From Tremella fuciformis (Eukaryota > Basidiomycota > Tremellomycetes > Tremellales > Tremellaceae): a stretch of DNA of 64,000 bases. The DNA is taken from the NCBI GenBank assembly GCA_032768795.1, contig CP136493.1:1178001-1242000 (forward strand), read 5' to 3'. The notes beneath the pieces are model-generated. The model ran no database searches. It was not told where the DNA came from and worked only from the letters and a program-made list of their open reading frames with translations. Below, piece after piece: positions 20,262 through 31,027 of the stretch (its first letter is position 1; every line of letters begins with the position of its first letter). Both the position numbers and the translations under genes were made by a program.

Positions 20262-23135
20262 ATGAGCTGTTCTCATCTGAACCAGTTGAGCAGCTCCCTG
20301 CGACCGCCGCGTACATCAGAGCAAGTCCACCGGTAGGTCATGTCCCTTTTGGCTGATAGCTTCTACGATTGACAATGCAGCGAGGAATGCACCCTTTGTT
20401 TCGACGGACAGGTTTGCTAAGCTCCAGTAGTGTCGAGATATTTCTGACCGATAGGATGACCCTGAGGGAGTTCTGGTCTGCCTGCAGTGCTTCAACGGCG
20501 GGTGCTTTGGTGAAGGTCGCCGCCATGCTTTCCTGCACTACGAGAAGTCTCGCCATCCGCTCGGAGTCGTCATCAAGCGGACGCGGAAAGAGGTCAAGAA
20601 GAGGGTGAGCTGATCCTCTCCACTCAAAAGCGTCAGCTGACGGACAGGACTCGCTTGAACCCCCTCCCAAGAAGCTGGCGATCAGTGCGCCGTCTGATGA
20701 CGACCTCTACTCATATAGCACCTCGTTGCTCTGCTTCGGCTGCTCGCCAGTAGGACAGACCGTCCATTCGGAAGATGCGAATGTACGTTATCATCGTGCG
20801 TCGAAGCTCTGCTGACCTGCAGGTGGTCGCAACCCTATCGGGAATCATGGCAGCCCTCTCGTCGGCCCAGCAGAGCGAGGTCAAAGCTTGGGAAGAGGAG
20901 ATCCTAGCCTGCGAACATACTTTGACGCTTGAACAGGAACCTTTGCCGCTGGGAGGAGGTCAGTCCAATTCGAATGGAAGATGGAACTGACGAGCAGTGC
21001 CTACCCAATGCGCCTCTTGCGACCTGAACTCGAATCTGTGGCTTTGCTTGACCTGCGGGCTCGCAAATTGCGGTAGGCAGCAGTTTGGCGGAGTCGGGGG
21101 AAATGGTCATGCGTTGGAGCATTACAAGGAGACTGGACATATGATCGGCGTCAAGTTGGGTACCATCACTCCAGAAGGCACAGCAGGTATGTGCTGAGCA
21201 GTGTGCTTCTGCCTCGGCTGAATGTTCAGATATCTACTGCTACGCCTGTGATGACGCAAAGCTTGATCCCGACCTTGCTTCCCACCTACACAATGTTGGA
21301 ATCGCAGTTCTGGATCAGAGCAAGACGGAGAAATCTATGACAGAGCTGGTGAGCGAAAGCATATGTCTCTAATGCGTGAGCTGACCCGCCAGCAACTTGA
21401 ACACAACCTCAAATTCGATTTCTCGATGACTGGAGATGATGGGAAGGAACTTCAACCGGTGTTCGGCGCCGGTTTGACGGGCTTGAAGAATCTCGGCAAC
21501 AGTTGCTACATGGCTTCCGTCATGCAGACACTCTTCTCGCTACCCGCCTTCCGCCAACGCTACTTCACAGAGACCGCCTTTGCCCATTTCCAAACATGCG
21601 AGCAACCCCAACCTGCTGCATGCCTCGAATGTCAGATGCTAAAGCTTGCGGACGGTCTTGTCTCAGGACGGTACTCTCACTTGGCCAAAATGCCTCCCGC
21701 ATCCCTCACAGACTTCGACCATTCCCCAGAGCCTCCCAAATTCCAGGCCGGAATACAGCCCAGCCAGTTTAAGGCACTTATCGGCAAAGGTCACGAAGAG
21801 TTCGCGACCATGAGACAGCAAGACTCCGAGGAGTTCTTGCAGCATCTTATCGACCGACTGAGGGGCGAGGCGAAACGTCAGACCAGGAATGTGGCACTCG
21901 AGGCGACAAATATCTTCAAATTTGGCATGGAGCAAAGGCTACAATGTACCAGCTGTCAACGAGTCGGTTACAAAGTCGACGCCGTCGACCTGGCCAGCTT
22001 GCCTGTTCGAGCGACGGATCGAGGCGTCGATGCGGAGGGAAAGAAGCTATGGGAGCCTGTCGAGCTGGAGGAGTGTCTGGATAGCCTGTGTGCAGTGGAA
22101 GACCTCGCCGACTACTCTTGCGCAAATTGCGGCAAGAAGGTCCGAGCTGAGAAATCGACCAAATTCAGATCCTTCCCGGATCTCCTTGTGCTGCATATGA
22201 AGAAATTTCAGCTCGTCAATTGGGTGCCGACCAAACTTGGTGGGTGCACTCTGATAGACGATACTGGAGCTTACTCCCCAGAGATCCCCGTCAAAGTTCC
22301 CGACACCTTAATGCTCGACAAGTATGTTGGTCTGGGTCGCCAGCCTGGAGAAGCAGACCTGGATATGGACGCTCCAGCCGGTCCGCTATCTTCATCGTTG
22401 TTAGATCCAGCTGATGGGGGTAGCTTCGTCCGCCCCGGAGCTCAACGCGGTCGCTCTCTCACAGCTCGAGTCGATGGGCTTCTCAACGATCCGTTGTCAG
22501 AAAGCCTTGCTCGCGACAGGCAACAGCGATGCCGAAACAGCGATGACCTGGCTCTTCGAGCATATGGAGGATCCTGGTAGGCTCTGACCGAACTGCCGGA
22601 CAGTCGCGTGCTGACTGCAAGACATTGACACTCCTCTCCCTCAACCAGGCTCAACAGGTAGTGCAGGACCATCGGCTGATCAGATCGCTGCGATCGCCGA
22701 CATGGGCTTCAGCGCTGCACAGGCCCGCAAAGCCTTGCGGGAGACGGTATGTCTCGTGCGTCACTCGTGATCACACTGACATCTCAGAATGGCAATCCCG
22801 AGCAAGCGATCGAATGGCTGTTTTCGAATCCTGGCGATCCGGGCGAAGAAGAGGCGGCTTCTGTAGCCACCACTCCCGAAGCAGCCGATGTGGGTGGATC
22901 CGCATCACTTCCTGCCAAATATCGCTTGAAAGCCTTCATCTCGCACAAAGGGCCTTCTGTGCACTCTGGTCACTACGTGGCGACCATTCGTCAACCGCAA
23001 CACGCTTTGAAAGGCGAGGTGGAGGGTGAGGACGAATGGGTGTTGTTCAACGACGAGAAGGTCGTCCGCGCCCCGCCTGTTGGCGGAGAGGAGATGCGGA
23101 GCCTGGCATACCTATACATATACGAGCGGGTGTAG
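20262..23135 (+). CDS. UBP14: UBP14/USP5-type ubiquitin C-terminal hydrolase
   Basis: A multi-exon gene starting MSCSHLNQLSSSLRPP. Domains in order: an N-terminal zinc finger (EECTLCFDGQ, FNGGCFGEGRRHAFLHYEKS), a ZnF-UBP (CASCDLNSNLWLCLTCGLAN, GRQQFGG, HALEHYKETGH), the USP core with catalytic Cys (LKNLGNSCYMASV), two UBA domains (SQLESMGFSTIRCQKALLAT; IAAIADMGFSAAQARKALRE) and the catalytic His box (KGPSVHSGHYVATIR) with a final FNDEKV. USP5/Ubp14 disassembles free polyubiquitin chains. The core exon (21392 onward) reads on until a G5 run at 22416-22420; the conserved first UBA lies one base out of frame after it, so the assembled sequence carries an apparent +1 frameshift (see findings). 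The stop is at 23135. Confidence 0.88.
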
Positions 23136-23419
23136 ACGCCGTGTGCATCCGAACAGCAACACGGACGAGTAGTTACAGTACAGTACATGCATGAGAGAGC
23201 GGCGTGCCAGGCCGAGACAAAGTATTGTGATGGATGACCCTGAACTGCGCAGCAAGCCAAGGCTTCGCCCCGCTTCTCTCGCCGACCAGTCGACCGCCGC
23301 GCCGTCTCAGAGCGACCACCATACTCGAACGACTGCGGGACGTGACGACTGGAATCACATCACCTCATGTTGACGTTTGCTTCCTGTCTGTCGGTGAAGA
23401 ACAAGGACATGAGGACAAG

Positions 23420-24954
23420 ATGATCAAGGACGGACGAGCCAGTCCGACGAGACCGGCCAGTCCGGATTACCCGGATCGACACCAACAACATCCCACAGGC
23501 AGCACGAGGGCAGGCCAGAGGCCGCCCTTCGTGCATGCCTCCACGGCGAACTACCTCGCCGACACGCACGTCGGGCCCAGCAACGCTGCGAGCTCTTCGA
23601 GCCAGGCGCCGGTGGTCCCGAGTATCGTGGTCATACCGTATACCGACTCGGACGTCGAAGACGAGCCCCGGCGCTCGTTTGCCTTCCCGCCTCACTCGCG
23701 CGATATCGAGGGAGAGAAGCATGGCGCAGCCGAGCCAGCCGCTACGGCAAATGGCTACGAGCGGCTGGGGCGGCATGAGCACTACGACAATCACCACCGG
23801 CACCCGCCGCGGCTGTACATGCACCGCAGGGTGCCCAGCGGACTGGCGGAGACGCTGAGCGCGCGGTGGCGCTCGAAGTGGGCGTGCTGGCGAGAGGGAG
23901 GGGGAAGCGGTGGAGAGGGCGGGCTGGGCAGGGCGCTCATGCTCGGCTGGGTGGGGACGACACTGGCGTTCCTGCTGGCCACTGCGCTCTGGCGCGGGCA
24001 GCTCTTCCGAGGTGAGCAGCCGTCATTACTGCAATATCTGTCTAGGCTGTGGACGGGCTGACGTCCAGCACTCGACGCGCTCTCGAAAGAGCTGTACGAT
24101 ATGGGGTACACGGGCCAGGCGATATTCGGCCTCTTGATCCTCCTCACGACCATCCCGCCCCTCCCGCTCTATTCAACGCTCATGGTGTTGTCTGGCTACA
24201 CATTCGGCGTGTGGCGCGGGTTTGTCGTGTCGTACGTCGCCAGCCTGTCCGGGGCCATACTCGTCTTTGTGGTCTCGCGGACGCTGCTGCGGGACGTCAT
24301 CGCTAGGAGGTGAGCCATTGCCCGAATTTTGGAATGGAGCTGACGAAGCGCAGCCTGCAATCCTCTCCGACGGCCTCCTCGCTCCTGCACATCATCCCCG
24401 CCAACCCGCACCTCCTGCTCCTGATCCGCGTCGCGCCTTACCCGTACAACCTGCTCAACGTCATCCTCGCCTCGTCCCCCGCGCTGACGCTGCGCACCTA
24501 CACGGCCTGCACGGCGCTCAGCCTGCTCAAGCTCGTCCTGCACACCTGGATAGGCGCGGGCATACACAACCTGTCCGAAGAGTGGCATCGGCCTCATCGG
24601 CCGCCTCCCTCGTCTGGGTACCCTCCAGCGCCGCCGCCGCCGCCATTGGAGGATGACGACGAGAACAGGCCGTGGTGGCGCCCGTGGCACCACCATCGTC
24701 CCCCGTTTCCGCCGCCTCCGCCGTACCATCACGGCCCACCTGGAGGGCCGCATGGCGAGTGGTCGTATGATCAGCAGCGGAGACACGATGTGCGCTTTTA
24801 TTCGACCGTGGTGGGCGTCGCGCTCTGCGTTGGGTTGTTCTTCTACCTCACGCATTTGTCGAGGAAGGCCCTGGCGAGGGCACAGGCCGAGCAGGACGAG
24901 AGGGATGCCGAGGAAGGGGCGGGACTGCTCAGGCAGAGCATAGTGGACGAGTAG
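23420..24954 (+). CDS. Tvp38/TMEM64/DedA (VTT-domain) membrane protein
   Basis: Three exons and about 475 residues. A long disordered, Ser/His/Pro-rich N-terminus is followed by a membrane segment (MLGWVGTTLAFLLATALW). The VTT core comes next: MGYTGQAIFGLLILLTTIPP, LPLYSTLMVLSGYTFGVWRG, SLSGAILVFVVSRTLLRD, then NPHLLLLIRVAPYPYNLLN with the re-entrant R-x-A/S-P-x-P-Y-N-like motif, another membrane helix, a His/Pro-rich loop and a final helix (VVGVALCVGLFFYLTHL). Fungal members sit in Golgi/endosomal membranes; the wider family includes lipid scramblases. Start chosen at the ATG at 23420; an in-frame ATG at 23234 would add 62 residues overlapping the promoter region and is less likely. Confidence 0.82.
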
Positions 24955-25120
24955 AGTGAACCGAGGGCAAAGCTTTCCAGGTTGTACAGTAATCATCAGT
25001 ATGTCGATCGAGCGCATCCCATGGACAATCTGAGATCATCTTCCGATCTGCCAAGTACGAGTAGCAGAGAAAGATGCATGTCGATGTGTGTGTCTATATA
25101 TATGGGTACAAGATAGGAAA

Positions 25121-26341
25121 TCATGGTGTCTCTGCGCGGGCAATCTTGACTGGTGCGTTGCACGGGTCATTCGGCTTGCCAGTCTCGAGGCTTACGATCA
25201 GCTAGGCATCTCACGAGTTTGACATCCACTCACAACGCCTTGACATTGGCAAAGACGACCTTCTCGCCGGTGGCAAAGGTGCCCTTGGTGTAGGCGCCAG
25301 TGTGAGGCTGGACAGTGACGTCGTCCCGCCCGTAGAAGGGAGACTTGAACACGGGCTCGCCGACGAAGACGTCCAGGCCGGCACGGGCGACCTTGCCCGA
25401 GTCGAGGGCACGGATGAGCGCAGGCTCGTCGATGACAGCGCCCTACGCATCAGCGACACCTTTTGTGGCTGAGCAAGTCGGCGCACGCGGGCGGTGTTGA
25501 CGATGAATACGCCGTCTTTCATCTTGGCAAACTCCTTGTCCGAGAGCAGGTTGCGGGTCTCGTCTGTAAGGGGGCAGTTGAGGGAGATGACGTCGGACTG
25601 GGCGAGCAGCTCGTCAAATGGCACCCATGTCGCCCTGAGCTCTGCCTCCTCTGACACCGTCAGCTCGACCCAATCTGAGTGATATGGGACCGACCCTTGT
25701 CCGAGAGCCTGCGGCGGGTGTGGTAGATGAGCTTCATGTCCCACGGGTGGGTCTTCTTGGCAAAGCTCTTGCCAATGTTGCCCATGCCGACGATGCCAAC
25801 CGTCTTGCCGTACGGATCGTCGCTGAGCGCCGTCTCGTACTTCCACTTGCCCTCGCGGCACTGTTTCTCAATCTTGCTCATGTCCCGGATGGCGGCGAGC
25901 ATGAGCATGATGGCCGAGTCGGCCGTGGCGGCCGTCACGGCGGTCGGCGTGTTGCTGAGGTAGCAGCCGTTGGCCGCGAGCCACTCGTAGTCGACGTCGT
26001 CGTACCCCGCGCCGGCCTGCGCGAAGAGGCCGCACACGCCAGGGGTGGAGAAGAGCGGCGAGAGCATGTCGGGGTGGAAGGGCGAGTAGGCGGACGTGCC
26101 GAAGAGCTGTGCGCCGGCGTCAGCTTGACGAGCGGCCAGCCAGGCGGGGGTGACTCACCACGTATGCGGCGTCGAAGGGCCCGTGCTCCTCGCACAGCCG
26201 CTTGACCTCGCTGATCACCTGCGCCCGGTCGCCCGGCACAAAGTAGTGCACCTCGTAGGCCGCCGCGAGCGCCTCCCACTCTTTGACGGCAAACCGCGGG
26301 TAGCCGATACCCAAGATCTTCTTGCGCGCAGCGATGGCCAT
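25121..26341 (-). CDS. D-isomer 2-hydroxyacid dehydrogenase (glyoxylate/hydroxypyruvate reductase-like)
   Basis: Five exons. MAIAARKKILGIGYPRFAVK opens the catalytic domain; AGAGYDDVDYEWLAANGCYL and SNTPTAVTAATADSAIMLML follow. The NAD(P)-binding motif VGIVGMGNIGKSFAKK is a canonical GxGxxG. The active site Arg lies in NTARGAVID, the Glu in LDVFVGEPVF and the His in QPHTGAYT. The last exon, after a 43-nt intron (GTGAGT...GTAAG), reads LETGKPNDPCNAPVKIARAE and stops at 25121; reading through the intron would stop earlier, at 25230. The family reduces glyoxylate, hydroxypyruvate or other 2-oxoacids to D-2-hydroxyacids. Exact substrate unknown. Confidence 0.86.
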
Positions 26342-27063
26342 GGTGTCTGCCTGTCTGTTTGTCTGTCTTGCTTCGAGCTGAGCTGCTGGACGGTGTGAAC
26401 GCAACTTTTTGCATGCCCAGCTCGCGACCATGTATCGCCGTGGTGTCTCTATCGCTGTTCCCGCTGCCCAGCAGATCGCTCGACGTCGGGCTTGACCGAG
26501 CCGGCCGTCCGGGAAAGTGCCGGGCCTCAGCCTGGGGCAGAGACGGCGCAGCTGGTTCGCCAAGACCAAGGTGGAGTTTGGGAATGATAACGCCAGGGCA
26601 GTTCAGGGTCGGAGCACGCCATCCTTTCGGCCATGTCCGTGCCTCTAATCAATGATGGGTGATCCCGTGACTGGAATGGTGTCTGATCGCATCATTCCCC
26701 GTCCTTTGACGCGCAGACACACACACACACACACACACATCAATTACGCCCACATTGAGTCGAAGAGGACCGTGCACTCAGTTGACGCCATCGCTACGTC
26801 TCCAGTGCAGCGTCCGTAAGACCCAGAACTTTCAAGTGACCCAAACTAGGTCGGCCGAAGAGGAGGGGCGAACGATACTCTCCGCCTTGAGCACGGTCAG
26901 ATCCGACTATCTCTGCATCCCAAGCCTCCAAAGGCGCGCATCTCCGAGGGCAACCTCAGCATTTCGCCATTTACGTTAACATACTCGCCCATCCCAGCTC
27001 CTATTGAAATTAAGCATCTTCCGCCTCTCCTCCCCAAATCACACAGACCGTCGACCAATCAGC
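26342..27063. promoter_or_regulatory. divergent promoter region with a CA microsatellite
   Basis: A 722-base gap between divergent genes. A (CA)n tract lies at about 26716-26738. No other gene or motif is recognised. Confidence 0.5.
26716..26738. repeat. (CA)n dinucleotide microsatellite
   Basis: About eleven consecutive CA/AC units in the gap between the hydroxyacid dehydrogenase and racemase-family genes. Length is likely to vary between strains. Confidence 0.9.
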
Positions 27064-28008
27064 ATGACTGTCCCCGTCGCTAATGGATCCAAGTCGGTGC
27101 CCAAGCTGGGCGTTCTACAGCTCAAGACCAACTTCCCACGTCCTCCGGGAGATGTCGCCAACGTCCTGACGTGGGACATGCCCGTCGTGATCCGCGTCGT
27201 CGAGGAGGCGACGGGCGACAAGGTCGTCGGCGGGACGTGGGGCCAGGACCTCGTCGACGCGTTCGTGCGGGAGGGCGAGAAGTTGATCGAAGAGGGCTGT
27301 GTGGCCTTTGTCACCAGCTGCGGTTTCGTTCGTCCCGCCCATACTATGCTGATGAGACATGGTGGTCGGCTGACAGGGCAGCTCGCGACGATGCACCCCC
27401 TGCTCGCCAGCCGGCTGCCGTACATGGGCACATCGTCTCTTCTCCAGGTAGCCTGGCTGCAGAACAGCTTCTTCCCCGGCCCTGACTCGAAAGACTCGGT
27501 CGGCGTAATCACTTTCAAGAAGTCCGCCTTGGTAAGTCCACTCCCGTACTTGCGTGTGCGCCGAGGAGAAGGTGCTTGACAGGAGCAGGTGCTGACGACC
27601 AGACCGTCAAGCACCTGACCAGTGTCGGAGCCCACCCAGAGACCCCGGTGTACGGCCTGCCAGAGTCGACCGACGAGAAAGAGGCTACGTTCAAAGCCGT
27701 GCTCGAGTCTCGCGTCCCTTGTGAGCATTCTCCCTCACTTGAACATCAGCGGAGCGAGACGCTGACGGGCAGACGACTACGACGGCATGGAGAAGGAGAT
27801 CATCGCCGCTGCTACGCAGCTCACCAAGGAGAACCCCAAAGTCAAGGCCATCGTCCTCGAGTGCACCAACATGCCTCCCTTCTCTCACTCGGTCCACAAG
27901 GCGACCGGGCTCAGGGTGTACGACGTCTTGACGCTCGGCAAGTGGTTGTATGAGGGTGCCACGCCCCGAGATTACCGCCCGTGGACCAACGACAAGCTCA
28001 AGTACTAG
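27064..28008 (+). CDS. Asp/Glu/hydantoin racemase superfamily protein
   Basis: Exons join to give MTVPVANGSKSVPKLGVLQL, TWDMPVVIRVVEEATGDKVV, VAFVTSCGF, then LATMHPLLASRLPYMGTSSL, DSVGVITFKKSAL, and in the last exon KAIVLECTNMPPFSHSVHKA. The two Cys residues (in TSCGF and LECTNMP) correspond to the paired catalytic cysteines of Asp/Glu racemases and relatives (hydantoin racemase, maleate isomerase). About 260 residues fits the fold. The substrate is unknown. The next gene, a convergent FAD-dependent amino-acid oxidase 186 bases away, hints at a role in amino-acid stereochemistry or nitrogen use. Stop after NDKLKY at 28008. Confidence 0.8.
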
Positions 28009-28193
28009 GGCGCCTGGGTGTTTCACGATCTAGATATCTGAATGAAGATTTGGGATGTAACGGTTTCCTCATGTCTGGATTCGTCCCTCTTCCTTCGCTT
28101 GATGATGAGGCGCGATTTTACACAGCATTCCGAACGGCCATGGTCCCATGCATGCATGCTGATGTACAACGACATCGCCCAAAAATCTACAAT

Positions 28194-30215
28194 CTATGCC
28201 TTGATCGCAACGCTCCCGAGACCATTCACCAGGCTGTCCGTTGCCGAGCCAAGGTCCGCGCCACCCTGCTTGACACCGCTGACGCTAGCAACATCATCCA
28301 CGCCCTGGTCGCCAACTTTGAGCGCGCCGCTCGGGGCGAAGATCCAGTCGGATTCTTCGGCCATCTCCAGCGAAGCCAAGTTACGGCCGGACATTTCGCC
28401 CTCTTCGAGACCGTTGGCGTGCGCGCCAGGGGCGGCCGTGCGGAACTTCCACATCTCGGTGAACTGGTCTGGTACGCCTTCCAGCTGGTTCTTCACGTGC
28501 TGTTCGTCAGCCTGAGTTTCGTCCCACAGTCATCGCACTCGCCTTGCCGAGTACCGGGAGGAACTTGAAGCCGTGACCAGAGCCGCCAGATGCAACAAAC
28601 AGGGATTTGCTGTACCCGGGTACATAGTCGATGACGAATGAGTTGTCAAGCGAGTCGGTGTACCAGCACATCCGGGTGTCGGTGATACCAATGTCCTGCC
28701 ATATCAGTCATTTGCAAAGGCATCCGTCGGAACCCACCTTGAGCTGGGGGAACATCTCCCCGATGACCTGTTTGAGGTAGACGATGGCCTTCTTAGGCAG
28801 GTTGACCTGCTTGTCCGTGGTGTACTTGGTTTTGGGCACCGACAGGCGCTGGCCCGTTTTGGCGTTGGTCTGGTAGTTGGTCCATTTCCGACCGCGGTCT
28901 GCGCTTCAGCACACTTCCCTGAGACGCCGTCAAAGGCGCGCTCACAGCCAATCTTGAGCTTTCCGGCCGATGTCCGGGGGAAGCCGTAGAAACCGCCAAA
29001 CTCTGGAGAGCTGTGTCCGGTGAGACCGTATGCCCAAGCGGGGAAGTTCTCAGGTGCAAACTGATCTCAGCTACGCTCATATGTGCGAAAACGTATGACT
29101 GACAAACTCCCACAGGTCCTCGCGCTCTTTCGGAAGGGTGATGGTAACGACCGAGCCAGCGGTCGTTTCGAGCACACCTGCGACTTCGGGCAGCACCGAC
29201 GGTGTCCATCCTCCGCCTGCAGGTCAGCACACCATCGTCGTGCCGTCAGACGACTCACAAGCAACGACGACCACGTCTGCCTTGTGCTTCACGCCGTCCA
29301 CAGTCTTCAGGCCCGTGACCTTTTTCTCACCGCCGACCTCCTCAACGATAACATCGTCCAGCTTGCCCTTCTCGGGGCCAAGGAAGAACTTGACTCCCTG
29401 CTTCTCGCACAAATACCGCGCCCAGGCGCACGACTTGTCGGCGTAGGTCAGGCCTGCCGAGGTATCGATGAAGCCGTCGAGCGAGCCGTCTTTGAATTGC
29501 GAGAACGCTTTGATGCGACTGTCCCAGTGCGATGAGGGCTCGGCTTTCTGCTTCTCCGCCAAAAGCTGCATGTCTTTCGAGTCGGTCTGCTGTCAGTCGC
29601 GATCCATACAATGTATGAGGCATGCATACGAGGACGTGCTGATGGTGTCGCAGACCGGCCTTTTCTAGGTAGTCCAGGCAGTCCTGGTCGTAGGCGGACA
29701 GCTTGGGCCCGTTGGCGAGACGCAGGAATCCACATGGCTCGAACAGCTTTGTCTCTGGTGTCAGGCCTTTGGGCAGGTCTTCGGCTTTGGACGCGGCAAT
29801 CTGGGCGTTCCAGTCGAGCCAGATGGGCCGGCCGGAGAACGCCAAATCTTGGTATTCGGTCTCATGGCCGCTGATCGTGTCAGCGGATGGATCTTGCGAT
29901 CAAGGCAAGGCACCAAAGGACCCCGTTGTGACGAATCCCATCAAGGTCCCTGTCAAAGGACCCTTGCCACTCACTAAGAACAACGATAGATTTTGTTGAC
30001 ATCGGCGGAAGCACCGTCGCAACCTGCCGAGGGATCGTAGGCGTTCTCGTCATACGGCTGGAAGTCAAAGACAGTCACGTCCTTGTAGCCTGAGTGTTCA
30101 GCTGAGCCTCAACTGTTGTCAGGGACGATTGACCTGCTTTCGAGAGGTGCAAGGCGGTAGACAGACCGAAGACGCCGGCGCCGACGATGGCGACCTTGCT
30201 CTGAGGTGTTGTCAT
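28194..30215 (-). CDS. FAD-dependent amino acid oxidase (fructosyl-amino-acid/saccharopine oxidase type)
   Basis: The ATG at 30215 starts [20 protein letters not shown], a Rossmann GxGxxG FAD-binding motif near the N-terminus. Further exons give [61 protein letters not shown] and the C-terminal [17 protein letters not shown], the second FAD-contact motif of DAO-type oxidases. The last exon ([13 protein letters not shown]...) stops at 28194. Fungal members of this group oxidise N-substituted amino acids such as sarcosine, pipecolate, saccharopine or fructosyl amino acids, releasing hydrogen peroxide; the exact substrate cannot be told from sequence. The intron before the last exon (28500-28542) uses a GC donor. 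No PTS1 peroxisome signal is seen at the C-terminus (ends AIKA). Confidence 0.85.
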
Positions 30216-31027
30216 GGTGCTGCTGCGTGGTACCAGGTTGTACGAGTCTACGTGGCCTTGGGTGGGGAGACTGAGCGTTTTCCGGCCCACCCCGAAATTG
30301 GATGTTCAAGTGCTATTTCAAGGCAAGTGTTCAAAGTCACGTCAGTCGAGGCGGCCTGATCCCACTCTGCCTCCACAGTAGTAGGTATCGGCGTCGAGCG
30401 AAGGCGGACAGTGTCCGCCGGTGATCTGCGAAGGCTCAGATCGGACGTAGCCGTGTGGCCAAGACGCAATAGCGCTCGATGGCTTGGCAATCGGTCTTTA
30501 GGTGGGCAGACCTCACTGTGCAACGACGGGAGGCTGGGCATCAGAGCAGAGCCCCCCGTCAATCCCAGCCGGAAGAATAGCCTGGGAGGAGAGAGATCGC
30601 AGTCGGTGTACCCTGAGCAGAGATGATGCCTGAGCCGCCTCCACCTCCGAGGCGACGGCTGGCAGCTGACTGGCAGGGTCTGGGAAATACGTTTAGGACC
30701 TCGCGGGAGCCGGCATGACGGTGTGCATCGAGCCGAGGTGGACCAAGAGGAGATAAGGCGTGCTTGTTTTCGTATCTGCCCGTGAGGCTTCCGACACGAT
30801 GACTGGTTTGGCGATACCACTTCGCGCTCCTCGACGTATAAAGGAGGTGCCGTATCGACCCCAACAGAGCCCAATCCCACCCACCTGTCTTCCACGACAC
30901 CTACTCACTACAGCGCAGAATCCGCCCTTGGCTTCTTGGCTTATCCCACTTTCCACCGCGCTTCCGCATATCCGCCCACATTACCTCTCTGCTCACCGGA
31001 GCCTACCACGCTTGACTGTGTGGCACC
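30216..31027. promoter_or_regulatory. divergent promoter region
   Basis: 812 bases between the FAD oxidase and MFS permease start codons. A TATAAAG box at 30837-30843 lies about 185 bases before the MFS start codon. Overlapping minus-strand open frames at 30248-30956 have no recognisable protein. Confidence 0.5.
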
